From Henriciella sp965212615 (lineage in GTDB: Bacteria > Pseudomonadota > Alphaproteobacteria > Caulobacterales > Hyphomonadaceae), in contig OZ243114.1 of the NCBI GenBank assembly GCA_965212615.1, forward strand, positions 1,550,001-1,614,000: a DNA stretch of 64,000 bases. The letters are read 5' to 3'. Below the pieces are notes generated by a model, which was given only the letters and a program-made list of their open reading frames with translations, did not search any database and had not been told where the DNA came from. Positions 36,916 to 45,776 of the stretch are shown here, in pieces. Both the position numbers and the translations under genes were made by a program. Position 1 is the stretch's first letter; each line of letters starts with the position of its first letter.

Positions 36916-37629
36916 TCACCCTGGTTCGAGCGATCCGGTGATCGAGGCGCGCTGGGAAAGCTCCATCCAGTTGCCGTGATTGTCTTTCAGGAACGAAATG
37001 CGTGCAGTCCGGCCCAGGGTCTGCGGCGGGGCGCCTTCGACGGCGCCTTGCTTCAGCGCGCGAGCATGAACCGAATCGACCTTGTCGACCTGGATCGTGG
37101 TGTATCGATATCCGGTTCGCCGCATGTCTTCACCATCGCTCTCGTCGGCCACGTCCGGACTTATGACACCAATGATCAAGCTGCGCCCGCATCGCACCGC
37201 AAGTGCATCCGGTACACGCGGCAGGCCAAGGCTGTGTTGATAATGGCTGAGGAACTGGTCCGCGTCTCGCGTCGCGACCTCAATCGCCCAATGCTCAATA
37301 CCGCCCTCACCGATCGGCACCAGCCGGACGCGATTGCCATCTGGATCAGCGAGGTCCTCAGACACGGTCCGTCCTTGCTGGGCAATGATCAGGCGCTGGA
37401 ACCCACCGCGTGACGCCGGTCCCAGCTGGTCGCGGGCATGGTTGAGCTTGAGCACGGCGCCATCAAAATCGTGCCGGTGCTGGCGCACGCCGCCGCCGAC
37501 CGGCAACATGTGATCAAAAGGCAGACCGACCTGCTGTTGCCAGAAGGCCAGCATCGGCTCGAGCTGGTTGGTGAACAGGCCGATATCCAGGCAATCCTTG
37601 GCAATCCAGGGCGGGGTCAGTTCGGACAT
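36916..37629 (-). CDS. VOC superfamily protein (two-domain glyoxalase/dioxygenase-like)
   Basis: A 237-residue protein with two vicinal-oxygen-chelate modules. Each begins with a CLDIGLFTNQL or EHWAIEVATRDAD-type beta-alpha-beta unit; DPDGNRVRL and DNHGNWMEL are the repeated strand endings that carry the metal-ligand Glu in active members. The reaction cannot be told from sequence. The divergent gene next to it encodes a Zur-like regulator. Confidence 0.75.
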   Translation of the reverse strand: MSELTPPWIAKDCLDIGLFTNQLEPMLAFWQQQVGLPFDHMLPVGGGVRQHRHDFDGAVLKLNHARDQLGPASRGGFQRLIIAQQGRTVSEDLADPDGNRVRLVPIGEGGIEHWAIEVATRDADQFLSHYQHSLGLPRVPDALAVRCGRSLIIGVISPDVADESDGEDMRRTGYRYTTIQVDKVDSVHARALKQGAVEGAPPQTLGRTARISFLKDNHGNWMELSQRASITGSLEPG

Positions 37630-37759
37630 GAGCAGGTCTTTCGCAATGTGGCGGCAATGCCTCTCCTATGACGATCCACGCCTTTTCCTGCAAGACGGCG
37701 TCATTTCAGGCGCCGGATTTAACTCGACGCATACGTCTGAAAGGCATATACGTCATACT

Positions 37760-38344
37760 ATGACACGTTATCGCACCCGCACGCCTGCCACCGGCAAACG
37801 CCGCCTGCATCGCCGGCGTTGGCGTCAGCCCGATTCCAAGAAGCCGAGCCGGGAGGAATTGATCCAGGCTGCAGCTGATGAAGCGCAACAGTCCGGCAAA
37901 AGCCTCACCGCGATCCGCAAACATGTGCTCAATGTGCTGCTCGACGCCCAGCGACCGATGACGGCCTATGAAGTCCTTGCTTCGCTCGAAGGGGTCGGCT
38001 CGGTTTCGCCGCCCACTGCGTATCGCGCGCTCGATTTTCTGGTCGCACTCGGATTTGTCTCGCGCGTCGAGAGCCTCAATGCCTATCTGGCGCTTGATCT
38101 CGGCCCGAGCGATGTGCCGCTTGCCTTTTTTGTCTGCGAGAAGTGCGGACAGGCCGAGGAAATCTCGGCCAATGATGCGGTCGTCAGCCTGATCAGCACC
38201 GCTGATCAGAAAGGCTTTGGCGTCAGCCATGCCTCTCTGGAAGTGCGCGGTGATTGTCGCGGCAAGCTCGGCTGCGAGTCCTGGGATGCGACGCGAGCCG
38301 CCTCAGACGCCTTAGCTGCGGTCGACGAGCACAGCCACGAATAA
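37760..38344 (+). CDS. zur: Fur family transcriptional regulator, Zur-like
   Basis: A 194-residue metalloregulator. It has a long basic N-terminal extension (about 45 residues), then the winged helix AIRKHVLNVLLDAQRPMTAYE and PPTAYRALDFLVALGFVSRV. The FFVCEKCGQAEE motif with a Cys pair is typical of zinc-sensing Zur; a second Cys pair near the C-terminus (CRGKLGC) may complete the structural zinc site. znuABC genes are not in the window. The start at 37760 is the first ATG in a plausible position; the ribosome site is weak. Confidence 0.8.
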   Translation: MTRYRTRTPATGKRRLHRRRWRQPDSKKPSREELIQAAADEAQQSGKSLTAIRKHVLNVLLDAQRPMTAYEVLASLEGVGSVSPPTAYRALDFLVALGFVSRVESLNAYLALDLGPSDVPLAFFVCEKCGQAEEISANDAVVSLISTADQKGFGVSHASLEVRGDCRGKLGCESWDATRAASDALAAVDEHSHE

Positions 38345-38875
38345 AGCCGGTTCGTTGCCGACGACGGCCCAGGCGTGATTGGTCGCCCGCTGCACGACCA
38401 CGTCACCGGGTCCGATCTCTGTTTCTTCCTGATCCAGGATCAGCCGCACGCGGCCTTTGACCAGGATGATGGCATCCAGTGTATGCGTGAGATGCATGGC
38501 CGGGTGCTTGCGAGTGTCCGGCTGGTGATCGCCCGCGCCCATGGCAATGAAGGCCTGTCGGGTCAGCGCTGCCATATCTTCGGCAGATGCCCCTTCTGGC
38601 GCCGGCTCGATGGCAAACCAGCGGATCTTCACTTTACCAGCAGCGGGTGACAGCTGCGGCGTGCCCTTGGCCGTGTCATCACAAGGCAATCCGTCCAGAT
38701 CGCCGGACGCGGCATCGTGCCAGATCTCGAACAGGCCGCCGACATCGCCGGTGCGGAACTCCTCTGCCGGACCGCTATCGATCATGATGCTCGACTTTCC
38801 ATCTGCATCATTCGTGGTCACCACCCGCCGCAGATTGGCGATCGTGTCTGCCATTGCACTCAAATCTTCCTCCAT
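38312..38875 (-). CDS. Cupin-domain protein
   Basis: A 187-residue protein ending in a cupin fold: HLTHTLDAIILVKGRVRLIL, then GPGDVVVQRATNHAW with the second His. The preceding half has no recognised domain. It overlaps the 3' end of the zur-like gene by 33 nt in convergent orientation. An internal ATG at 38854 is an alternative start. Function unknown. Confidence 0.75.
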   Translation of the reverse strand: MEEDLSAMADTIANLRRVVTTNDADGKSSIMIDSGPAEEFRTGDVGGLFEIWHDAASGDLDGLPCDDTAKGTPQLSPAAGKVKIRWFAIEPAPEGASAEDMAALTRQAFIAMGAGDHQPDTRKHPAMHLTHTLDAIILVKGRVRLILDQEETEIGPGDVVVQRATNHAWAVVGNEPALFVAVLVDRS

Positions 38876-38980
38876 CTCAATGTTTGAGGCGAGGCTAGGA
38901 CGGACTTGACGTCATCGGCAAGTGTTTCCTATGCAGACCCGCAACGGAGACTTTATGTTCACTTTGTCCGAGACCCGGTA

Positions 38981-39059
38981 AGGGCCCCGACCGCACATCA
39001 AACGCGAACCGGGGCCAGAAACAGCCTGAACCCTGATCCAGTCACCGGATCAGCCTGTT
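38981..39059. repeat. Stem-loops upstream of the yjhX-like gene
   Basis: Two hairpins: GGCCCCG / CGGGGCC (about 38983-39014), and CTGATCC-AGTCACC-GGATCAG (39033-39053), the latter extended by outer AACAG/CTGTT pairing. They lie 40-110 nt before the yjhX-like start and could be leader structures or an operator. Confidence 0.4.
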
Positions 39060-39099
39060 TCCCTGCGCGCACGCCGCGCACAATCGGACATTCTAAACC

Positions 39100-39357
39100 A
39101 TGGATATCTCACGCGCCGAACAGCGCATCCTGCACCTGCTCGCGCAAGGCGGGCGGATCGAAATCGAACGCGGCGATGGCCGCAAGATCGAACGTGTCAC
39201 CTGTATCAATCGCGAAGGCTGGCGGGCCCCAGGCCTGGACCTGATCCTGTTTCGCAAACTGAAACGCCGCAGGGCGATCGCTTCCAAACGGGGGCAGCCC
39301 TACCGGATCACGCGTCGCGGCCTGGAACTCGTACGTTCGGAATTCGACAATCGGTGA
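39100..39357 (+). CDS. yjhX: YjhX family protein (UPF0386)
   Basis: An 85-residue basic protein matching the UPF0386/YjhX family across its length: EQRILHLLAQGGRIE, TCINREGW and the closing PYRITRRGLELVRSEFDNR. E. coli YjhX has been reported as a toxin of a toxin-antitoxin pair with YjhQ; here no acetyltransferase-like antitoxin is adjacent, so that role is doubtful. The fold is probably a winged helix. Confidence 0.82.
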   Translation: MDISRAEQRILHLLAQGGRIEIERGDGRKIERVTCINREGWRAPGLDLILFRKLKRRRAIASKRGQPYRITRRGLELVRSEFDNR

Positions 39358-39460
39358 CAGAGGGGGCGGGAGCGCTGCGAAAAACGTGACTCTCCCGTCA
39401 CACTTTGGAAGATTGCAGTAAATCGAGACACTCGGCCCTTTTCCGATCTGCAGGCGGGTC

Positions 39461-39475
39461 TTAACTGCTTGGTAA
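39461..39475 (+). promoter_or_regulatory. CtrA-like box upstream of the desaturase
   Basis: TTAA-CTGCTTG-GTAA, one mismatch from the TTAA-N7-TTAA consensus, 50 nt before the desaturase start. Confidence 0.35.
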
Positions 39476-39524
39476 CACGACGCAGATGCATAGTGTTGCT
39501 TACGTAGACAAGGAGGCCTTCAGA

Positions 39525-40415
39525 ATGATCCCTCGCTCGATTGCGATTCCCAAAACCTGGAAAACGTTCAACTTTGCGAGTTTCTTCTCGGCATTCCTGT
39601 ATCCGGTCCTCGGGCTCGCCATGCTGATCACGATGATCGTGCTCGGGATCACCCTATCCGGTCTGACCCTGCGTTGGTATTACCTGCCGCTCGGGATCGG
39701 CGTGGTTCTGTTCTCGATCTTTGTCTGCAATGCCGGGATCGGGCCGCTGCATCGGATTATGCAGCACCGGGCGGGCGAGCTGAAAGCGCCCGGGCAGGTG
39801 ATCACGATGCTGAACCTGATGATCGCCATGCAAGGCACGGTGCGCGACTGGGTCAACTATCACAGCCAGCATCACCGTTTCTCGGACGCGCCAGGCGATC
39901 CGCACAACCCATTTGAATCCAAGCGCTGGGCCTGGGTCGGCTGGATCCTGTGGCGCGACACCAAGGACATGGCGCGCCCGATGGCGATGTGGCTGAAGCA
40001 GCATCCGATCATTGTCTGGATGGACGGGTTCTACAATTCCATCTCTCTGGTTCTGCACCTGGTCATTCCGGCAGTGATCTATCTGATCGTCTGGGCCGCT
40101 GGCGGCTCGCTGGTGCTGACGGCAATCTGCCATGCCTGCTTTGTCATCGGGCGGGCGATCCAGTTTCACGCCACGACTTATGGCATCAATGTTCTGGGGC
40201 ATTTGAAGACCCCGGTCTGGGCGGACCATCTGATCGGTCTCCTGACCGGCGGCGAGGCCTTCCATGACCACCATCATGATCAACCGGTCAGTGCTTTGCA
40301 CCGTCCGCGCAGAGGCCTGTGGAACCGCATCGTCGACTATAATGGCACGATGTTGCTGATCTATGAGAAGCTGGGCTGGGTGAAGAACCTCAAGATCGCA
40401 CCGCAATTCGCCTAG
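39525..40415 (+). CDS. Acyl-CoA/acyl-lipid delta-9 fatty acid desaturase
   Basis: A 296-residue diiron membrane desaturase that introduces a double bond at C9. The three histidine clusters are present: HRIMQHR, HSQHHR and HDHHHD. There are four hydrophobic segments in two hairpins. The start at 39525 is fixed by AAGGAGG 8 nt upstream. It is the only membrane-fluidity enzyme recognised in the window apart from the sterol-desaturase-type protein at 44.6 kb. Confidence 0.88.
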   Translation: MIPRSIAIPKTWKTFNFASFFSAFLYPVLGLAMLITMIVLGITLSGLTLRWYYLPLGIGVVLFSIFVCNAGIGPLHRIMQHRAGELKAPGQVITMLNLMIAMQGTVRDWVNYHSQHHRFSDAPGDPHNPFESKRWAWVGWILWRDTKDMARPMAMWLKQHPIIVWMDGFYNSISLVLHLVIPAVIYLIVWAAGGSLVLTAICHACFVIGRAIQFHATTYGINVLGHLKTPVWADHLIGLLTGGEAFHDHHHDQPVSALHRPRRGLWNRIVDYNGTMLLIYEKLGWVKNLKIAPQFA

Positions 40416-40498
40416 AGCGCGCGGCTCTCGCGACGACAAACTAGCTTCCTGCCTGCCTTTTTGCTTGGTTGCGCGCATCACAACAAGGAGCGCGCACA

Positions 40499-41536
40499 AT
40501 GGTAGATATCGCAAATGATCCGCGGCTGGATCCTCGCCTGAAAGCGGTATTGACGATGATGCCGCCACCGGACGAGAGCGATGTTGCCTCCCGCGAGGAA
40601 CAGCTCGCCATGGCCAATGCGCCAGAGGCCCTGGCCGCTACTGAACAGCTCAAGATGATGTTTGATATGGCAGACAATGAGGCGGTGGCGCCATCTGCCG
40701 GGCTGTCCATTTCAGAACATGAGTTTACCTCACAGCCTGACGGCAACACGATCAAGGTCCGCTTTGTCCGCCCGGAAGGCAATGAGAAAGTGCCTTGCAT
40801 CTATTACATTCATGGCGGCGGGATGATGGTCTTTTCATGCTATTATGGAAATTATCGTGCCTGGGCCAAGATCATTGCCGCCAATGGTGTTGCCGTCGCC
40901 ATGGTCGATTTTCGTAATTGCCTGACCCCGTCTTCAGCCCCGGAAGTGGCGCCGTTTCCGGCCGGGCTGAATGATTGTGTTTCCGGGGTCCGCTGGTTGT
41001 CGGAGACGGCCGACACGCTGGGCATCGACAAGGACCGGATCGTCGTCGCTGGCGAAAGCGGCGGCGGCAATCTGGCCATCGCTACGGGTCTGAAACTGAA
41101 ACAGGATGGCGACATCAACCTGATCAGCGGGCTTTATCCACTCTGCCCTTATATTGCCGGACAATGGCCTCAGGCGGATCTGCCCTCATCGTCCGAAAAT
41201 AATGGCATCCTGATCGCCTTGCATTCTAATCGCGGCGCGATGGCGTATGGCATGGAGCAGTTTGAGAACAAGAACCCGCTCGCCTGGCCGCTCTTTGCCA
41301 GCGAAGATGATGTCCGCGGCCTGCCGCCAACCATGATCAATGTGAATGAATGCGACCCGCTGCGCGATGAGGGCATTGCCTTTTATCGCTTGTTGATGAA
41401 AGCCGGGGTCGATGCCCGCTGCCGTGAAGTGCGCGGCACCTGCCATGCGGCTGAATTGCTGATGACCGCCGTCCCGGATATTGCCGGCGACACGGCCGCA
41501 GACATGGCGCGCTTTGCTAAGCTCAGGGGCGCCTAG
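40499..41536 (+). CDS. Alpha/beta hydrolase, hormone-sensitive-lipase (GDXG/HSL) family
   Basis: A 345-residue carboxylesterase-type enzyme. The oxyanion motif HGGGMM, nucleophile elbow VAGESGGGN and the later NECDPLRDEG (Asp) and GTCHAAELL (His) complete the triad. The start at 40499 has AAGGAGCG upstream. It probably hydrolyses short-chain esters. Standing alone downstream of the desaturase, with 83 nt between. Confidence 0.85.
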   Translation: MVDIANDPRLDPRLKAVLTMMPPPDESDVASREEQLAMANAPEALAATEQLKMMFDMADNEAVAPSAGLSISEHEFTSQPDGNTIKVRFVRPEGNEKVPCIYYIHGGGMMVFSCYYGNYRAWAKIIAANGVAVAMVDFRNCLTPSSAPEVAPFPAGLNDCVSGVRWLSETADTLGIDKDRIVVAGESGGGNLAIATGLKLKQDGDINLISGLYPLCPYIAGQWPQADLPSSSENNGILIALHSNRGAMAYGMEQFENKNPLAWPLFASEDDVRGLPPTMINVNECDPLRDEGIAFYRLLMKAGVDARCREVRGTCHAAELLMTAVPDIAGDTAADMARFAKLRGA

Positions 41537-41738
41537 CGCGGCCTGCCATCATCGCTGAACCTGTTGTCATCATTGGCTGATCCAAATCGGCACAAGTTTG
41601 CAAACAGCGTCCTAACGGCTTCGCGTGGGTTGTGTCCAATTTTCATGAAAATTCTCAGACCGGGCTGAAACCGGATTTAATTCGGCTCCTGTATAACCGC
41701 GCCATGGCTACAGAAGTGGCCTGTGAAACCAACAGAAG

Positions 41739-42020
41739 ATGGTGGAAAAAATGGCGCAGAATGCACAATCTCTCAGCGTGAGAGGCCCTGACGGTCGACC
41801 GCTGACACTTTCAGACCTGCCTAAGCCCGGTATTAGTCGCTGGGTGACACGCCGCAAAGCAGAAGTCGTGGCTGCCGTCACCGGCGGTTTGCTTTCTGAG
41901 GAAGAAGCGCTTCGTCGCTACGATCTCAGCGAAGAAGAATTCTCCGGCTGGCGGGCACTTTATTCCAAGCACGGCCGCAAAGGCCTGCGCACAACCCGGT
42001 TGCAACAATACCGCGCCTAG
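41739..42020 (+). CDS. sciP: CtrA inhibitor SciP (DUF1153)
   Basis: A 93-residue helix-turn-helix protein that binds CtrA at promoters and blocks activation of flagellar and other genes in swarmer cells. PGISRWVTRRKAEVVAAV and GLLSEEEALRRYDLSEEE followed by FSGWRALY are diagnostic. An ATG at 41751 is an alternative start. In Caulobacter sciP lies just upstream of fliF; the same neighbourhood is retained here. Its presence shows that the CtrA/SciP circuit is intact even though the flagellar genes behind it are reduced. Confidence 0.9.
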   Translation: MVEKMAQNAQSLSVRGPDGRPLTLSDLPKPGISRWVTRRKAEVVAAVTGGLLSEEEALRRYDLSEEEFSGWRALYSKHGRKGLRTTRLQQYRA

Positions 42021-42074
42021 CGTTCAAATCGGTCGCATTTCAGATGTGATCGATTTGACCCGGCAAGGCCGATG

Positions 42075-42089
42075 TTAAAGCGCCGTTTA
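42075..42089 (+). promoter_or_regulatory. CtrA-like box upstream of mini-fliF
   Basis: TTAA-AGCGCCG-TTTA, one mismatch from TTAA-N7-TTAA, 57 nt before the mini-FliF start codon. CtrA activates the class II fliF operon in Caulobacter. Confidence 0.4.
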
Positions 42090-42145
42090 CGACGCCGCCC
42101 GTAAAACACACGGGTATGCCCGCATCTGCGCCGGGCGAAGGTGTC

Positions 42146-42793
42146 ATGATGAGTGCGAAAACCCGCACATCCTATATGCGTCTCATAGCCTTGGCTGCCT
42201 TTATCCTGGCAGCCGGGCTTTTGTCTTTGCGGGTTTACGATATTTTCGGCGGCGTGAAATCGCAGCCTGTGGGCAGTTCCGTCGAGCGAGAACTCACCTA
42301 TCTCCTGGAGCCGGTCACCGGCGCCGAGAAAGTTCGAGTGTCGGTGACGGGCCGCACGGACCGCACTGTCCTGGTGATGATTGACGGCAACATCGGCAGC
42401 GACTTGCGCGCCTTGCGCACGCAAGTTGAGACCATTCTGATCGCCGCGACGGAGTTCGATCCGGCCACCGAGACGTTGACCCTGACGCAATTTCCCTTTG
42501 CCCGAGGCGTCGGTCATTCCCTGACGCCGCTGCAGATTGCCGAGCTGACCGGGCTCGGGCTGCTGAGCGCGCTGTTATTTGCCGGCCTGATCGGGATCCC
42601 GGCACCGGCAAGATCGACCGAGCCCCGCGCCCCGGCACCCCGCCGCGAGCCTGCTGCGGCGCAACCGGTCCACCTGCCGCCGCCCGAGACAAGCCTCGGC
42701 GCAGAGCTGAACCAAGCCGCCCAGCTGGCCGAAGCCAATCCCAACGAAACCGCTCGCCTGGTCCGCGGCTGGCTGTCTTATGCGGAGGAATAG
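42146..42793 (+). CDS. fliF: Miniature FliF (MS-ring protein) lacking RBM1/RBM2 and collar
   Basis: A 215-residue protein in the place of fliF (usually 530-570 residues). Seen: transmembrane helix 1 at 12-30; residues 46-118 matching the two flanks of the last ring-building domain (ERELTYLLEPVTGAEKVRVS and TLTLTQFPF), joined where the beta-collar should be; transmembrane helix 2 at 132-152; a Pro-rich linker; and a C-terminal LNQAAQLAEANPNETARLV plus RGWL, the FliG-binding tail. RBM1 and RBM2 are absent, and only 125 nt separate it from sciP, so no missing exon is hidden upstream. It cannot build a normal MS ring or house the export gate. The start codon of fliG follows directly. Confidence 0.82.
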   Translation: MMSAKTRTSYMRLIALAAFILAAGLLSLRVYDIFGGVKSQPVGSSVERELTYLLEPVTGAEKVRVSVTGRTDRTVLVMIDGNIGSDLRALRTQVETILIAATEFDPATETLTLTQFPFARGVGHSLTPLQIAELTGLGLLSALLFAGLIGIPAPARSTEPRAPAPRREPAAAQPVHLPPPETSLGAELNQAAQLAEANPNETARLVRGWLSYAEE

Positions 42794-43720
42794 ATGAGCC
42801 TTCCTGCGCGAACCCATACCGCCATGACTTCCGGCTTGCAGCGCAGTGCACTGTTAATGCGGGCCCTTGGTGCGCGGGCCGCTGCGGTCTGGTCGCAGCT
42901 CTCGCCACAAGAAGCTGAACAGCTGAGTGCGGCAATGCAATCGCTGCCAGAAGATGCCGCCGCTGAGCAGCAGGCCGTGCAATCCTATGTCACCTCGATG
43001 GCCAGCTCGGCCCCGACCCGTGCGGCAAGCCCCGCCTGCTTCTGGGACCGCCTGTCGCGCCATGACGGTGCATTGATCGCCGGCCTCGTGCACAAGGAAA
43101 GCCCGCAAGTGATCGCGCTCATCCTGTCTCGCCTGGCATCAGAGACGGCTGCAAATGCGGTGCGGGCGCTGCCGCGGGCGCTGGCAACAGAAGCGCTGAA
43201 ACGCATGCTTAACCTCGGCGATGTGCACCCATCGGCCATCAAGGGACTCGAACTTGCCTTGCAGGCGCGGCTCAACCAGGCCAGCCCGAGCCGTAGCCAA
43301 GGCGGACACGAACAGGTCGCCCGCATTTTCGATCGTCTCGACAGCAAGTCGGAACAGTCGCTCCTGTCTTCGCTCGACACGGCTGCACCGGGCGCAGGCG
43401 AAAAGATCCGGGCCTTCATGTTCACGTTTGAAGATCTCGCCGTTCTGGATGCGGCCAGCTTGCAAACCATCCTGGGCAGCATCGATCGCGCGGTTCTGAC
43501 CGTCGCCCTGAAAGGCGCCCCTGCCCCTGTCGCAGACGCCTTCTTTGCTAATCTCACCCAGCGCGCCGGTGACTTGCTGCGCGACGAAATCGAAGCCACC
43601 GGCCCAATCCGGCGCAGAGAAGTCGAGACGGCTCGCAGCGAGATCATCGAAATCGCGCGCGGCCTGGTCAAACGCGGCGACATCCTGGCCCATGACGCTG
43701 AAGATGAGTTGGTCGAATGA
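42794..43720 (+). CDS. fliG: Flagellar motor switch protein FliG
   Basis: A 308-residue, near full-length switch protein. The N-terminal FliF-binding domain (residues 10-75), middle domain with ESPQVIALIL at 102-111 (the usual EHPQ with His replaced by Ser), and C-terminal torque domain are present. The charged residues that contact the stator in E. coli FliG are all retained: K240 in ALKG, R257, D264 and E265 in RDE, and R273. It begins immediately after the mini-fliF stop codon and overlaps the next gene by 4 nt. Retained torque residues next to a miniature FliF are unexpected. Confidence 0.9.
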   Translation: MSLPARTHTAMTSGLQRSALLMRALGARAAAVWSQLSPQEAEQLSAAMQSLPEDAAAEQQAVQSYVTSMASSAPTRAASPACFWDRLSRHDGALIAGLVHKESPQVIALILSRLASETAANAVRALPRALATEALKRMLNLGDVHPSAIKGLELALQARLNQASPSRSQGGHEQVARIFDRLDSKSEQSLLSSLDTAAPGAGEKIRAFMFTFEDLAVLDAASLQTILGSIDRAVLTVALKGAPAPVADAFFANLTQRAGDLLRDEIEATGPIRRREVETARSEIIEIARGLVKRGDILAHDAEDELVE

Positions 43721-44070
43721 AGCGCCGGGTTGAGAAGATCGAACCTTTCCCGTTTGCCAGCGACTTCAGTGCGCCAGCACCGGACGAAACCGACACGGTC
43801 CGGATGACGCCGCAAGACCTTGCCCTGTTGCTCAGCGATGCTCAGGCCAGCGGCGCATCCATCGCCCGCAATGACGCCCTTGCAGCAGAGGCCAGCAAGC
43901 TTGCGCAAGCCTCGGATGATCTCAGGAAAGTCCTGGCTGGGATTGTCGATCTCGCCGCCCACCTCGAACACGCCGCGATTGACGAGACCGACCGCAAAGA
44001 CGCGCTGGAGCGCGTGCGCCGCCTCGCCGCAGTTGTGGTTGAGGGCCAAGGCGATTTATTTCGCCGCTAA
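43717..44070 (+). CDS. Shortened FliH/FlbE-like protein
   Basis: A 117-residue protein at the position of flbE (FliH) between fliG and fliN. The N-terminal EKIEPFPFASDFSAP resembles the start of FliH, which binds FliN; a helical Ala-rich middle follows. FliH normally has 200 or more residues with a C-terminal domain that binds the ATPase FliI; that part is missing. It overlaps fliG by 4 nt. Identification rests mainly on position and the N-terminal pattern. Confidence 0.55.
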   Translation: MKRRVEKIEPFPFASDFSAPAPDETDTVRMTPQDLALLLSDAQASGASIARNDALAAEASKLAQASDDLRKVLAGIVDLAAHLEHAAIDETDRKDALERVRRLAAVVVEGQGDLFRR

Positions 44071-44143
44071 GTCCAACCTGTTCACCACTCGGCAACCATT
44101 CACCGCCAGTCTGAGCGCTCACACCGACAATGATTGAGACCTG

Positions 44144-44410
44144 ATGACCGTTAATCGCGCCCTCGAAGACAGCCTCATGGATGCCCCGGTCAAAGTCGAC
44201 GTGGTTTTGGGCGAAGCGCGGGTGCCGGTTGAAGAACTGATGTCCTTGTCCCAAGGCGAAATTGTCGAGCTCGAAAACAGTACAACAGACCTGGTTGATA
44301 TCTATGTTTCCGATCGCCTGATGGCGCGTGGACGCCTGGTCGTCGCAGATGGCCAGCTTGGCGTCACCCTGAGCGAGATTGTCGACGGGCGTTCGCAAGG
44401 GCTCGTCTAA
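44144..44410 (+). CDS. fliN: Flagellar motor switch protein FliN
   Basis: An 88-residue protein made almost only of the SpoA (surface presentation of antigens) domain: DVVLGEARVPVEELMSLSQG and IYVSDRLMARGRLVVADGQLG, ending in SEIVD. This is the C-ring subunit that dimerises and, with FliM, forms the base of the switch. FliM is not in the window (in Caulobacter it is encoded elsewhere). Compact FliN of about 90-110 residues is normal for Alphaproteobacteria. Confidence 0.9.
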   Translation: MTVNRALEDSLMDAPVKVDVVLGEARVPVEELMSLSQGEIVELENSTTDLVDIYVSDRLMARGRLVVADGQLGVTLSEIVDGRSQGLV

Positions 44411-44633
44411 CCTCACGCTTTATTGGCGCGTCATTCTGAGCGCCGACCATTCCGGACTCGATCCGGGATCTCCTGCTCATTCTTGAAAGTTCGCCGCCCA
44501 AGGGTCCGGATCAAGTCGGGAATCGTCGGATTTCGGCATTCCCGGTTTGGTGTTGACAGTCGTCACACGCCCGATTACTTGAACACGTTCATTTAACAAT
44601 ACACCACTCCATGAATCAACCAGGAGACCGCTC

Positions 44634-45776
44634 ATGGCGATGACGCAACAGCCCCGTTCGAGCAACCGCAAAATGCCGGCCCGGGCGCGGATTGCGCGGT
44701 TCGTGGAGACCTGGCTTGGGGCGCCGCTACACCTGCTCGAATTCGTTTTGCAATGGGTGCTGGTGAAGCCGACGCGTTGGTTCTGGCGCCACCTGGACAG
44801 CCTGTCTTACAGGTTGGAAGGCACGCTTGTGCACAAAATCCTGGCGCATACGGTGTTTCCGTTCACGCTGATCCTGTCCTTTTTCATTGGCTCAAAACTG
44901 GTCGAGAATGGGATCACCAGCCTGACCCTGCTCGGCTTTGTGTTGTTACCGATCATTTACGGCCTGTACTGCGCCCCGCTGGAGCGATTGATGCCCTATA
45001 GCCGCAAATGGCTGGAAGGCGGCAATGATACTGCAGTCGACATTATCATGTATTTCTCCGGTGCCTTCTGGAGCGGGATTTCAGGTCTCATCGTCAGCGC
45101 CCTGTTCATTATCGGCCTGGTCGAGATGCTCGAGCCTTACGGGCATGACCTCTGGCCGGATCACTGGAACCTGATTCTACAGGTGACGATGTTCATCCTG
45201 ATCAAGGACTTCTTCCGCTACTGGTTTCACCGTGCCTTGCACGAGATTCCAGCTTTGTGGCGCATCCATGCCGCCCATCATTCGGTTGAGCGGCTTTACT
45301 GGCTGAACGGCATACGCGCCCATCCGCTGGAAATTGTCAGCCAAGCCATCTTCTACGCGATCCCGCTCGCTCTGGTGCAGCCGAGCGCAGAAGTCGCCCT
45401 GGTCGCCGTGATCCTGCAGCTGAGCATCGGCATCTTCCAGCACTCGAACATCGATCTCGCGCTTGGTTGGTGGGAGTATGTGTTCTCAATCGGCGACAAT
45501 CACCGCTACCATCATTATCCCGACAAGGGCATTGGCGATTCCAATTATGGTGGCGAGGTCATCATCTGGGACATTCTGTTCGGCACTTTTCACAACCCTC
45601 GCGATGAGCGCCCGCATGACAATATCGGCATCGGCACCGCGCCGGAGTATCCGATGACGGTCGCGGGCCTCTACATCGCCCCCTTCCTGCCTAATCAGAA
45701 GACCGTATTTCGGGCGGAAAGCGAGGCGGATAACGCATCGGCGCCGCAAACGCCCAAGCTTCAGCCGGCAGAATAA
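44634..45776 (+). CDS. Sterol desaturase/fatty acid hydroxylase family membrane protein
   Basis: A 380-residue diiron membrane oxygenase with four to six helices. The His clusters are HRALHE, HAAHHS, a lone HSN and HRYHHYP. Relatives hydroxylate sterols, carotenoids or fatty acids, or cleave alkylglycerols. It interrupts the flagellar gene block between fliN and flhF, at the place where flhA and flbD lie in Caulobacter. The ATG at 44634 has GGAG 9 nt upstream. Substrate unknown. Confidence 0.85.
   Translation: MAMTQQPRSSNRKMPARARIARFVETWLGAPLHLLEFVLQWVLVKPTRWFWRHLDSLSYRLEGTLVHKILAHTVFPFTLILSFFIGSKLVENGITSLTLLGFVLLPIIYGLYCAPLERLMPYSRKWLEGGNDTAVDIIMYFSGAFWSGISGLIVSALFIIGLVEMLEPYGHDLWPDHWNLILQVTMFILIKDFFRYWFHRALHEIPALWRIHAAHHSVERLYWLNGIRAHPLEIVSQAIFYAIPLALVQPSAEVALVAVILQLSIGIFQHSNIDLALGWWEYVFSIGDNHRYHHYPDKGIGDSNYGGEVIIWDILFGTFHNPRDERPHDNIGIGTAPEYPMTVAGLYIAPFLPNQKTVFRAESEADNASAPQTPKLQPAE

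Noticed and set aside
39100..39357. Toxin-antitoxin pair around the yjhX-like gene
   Set aside because: The YjhX-type protein has no adjacent antitoxin candidate; neighbours are a cupin protein and a desaturase.
39654..40568. 304-codon open frame on the minus strand
   Set aside because: Antisense to the desaturase whose His boxes are intact.
41592..41606. Sigma-54-like site (GGCAC-TTTGC) upstream of sciP
   Set aside because: The spacing between the GG and GC elements is 9 nt, one short of the 10 nt needed, so it is unlikely to work.
42985..44049. 354-codon open frame on the minus strand
   Set aside because: Antisense to fliG and flbE-like genes; no recognisable domain and Ser/Arg-rich.
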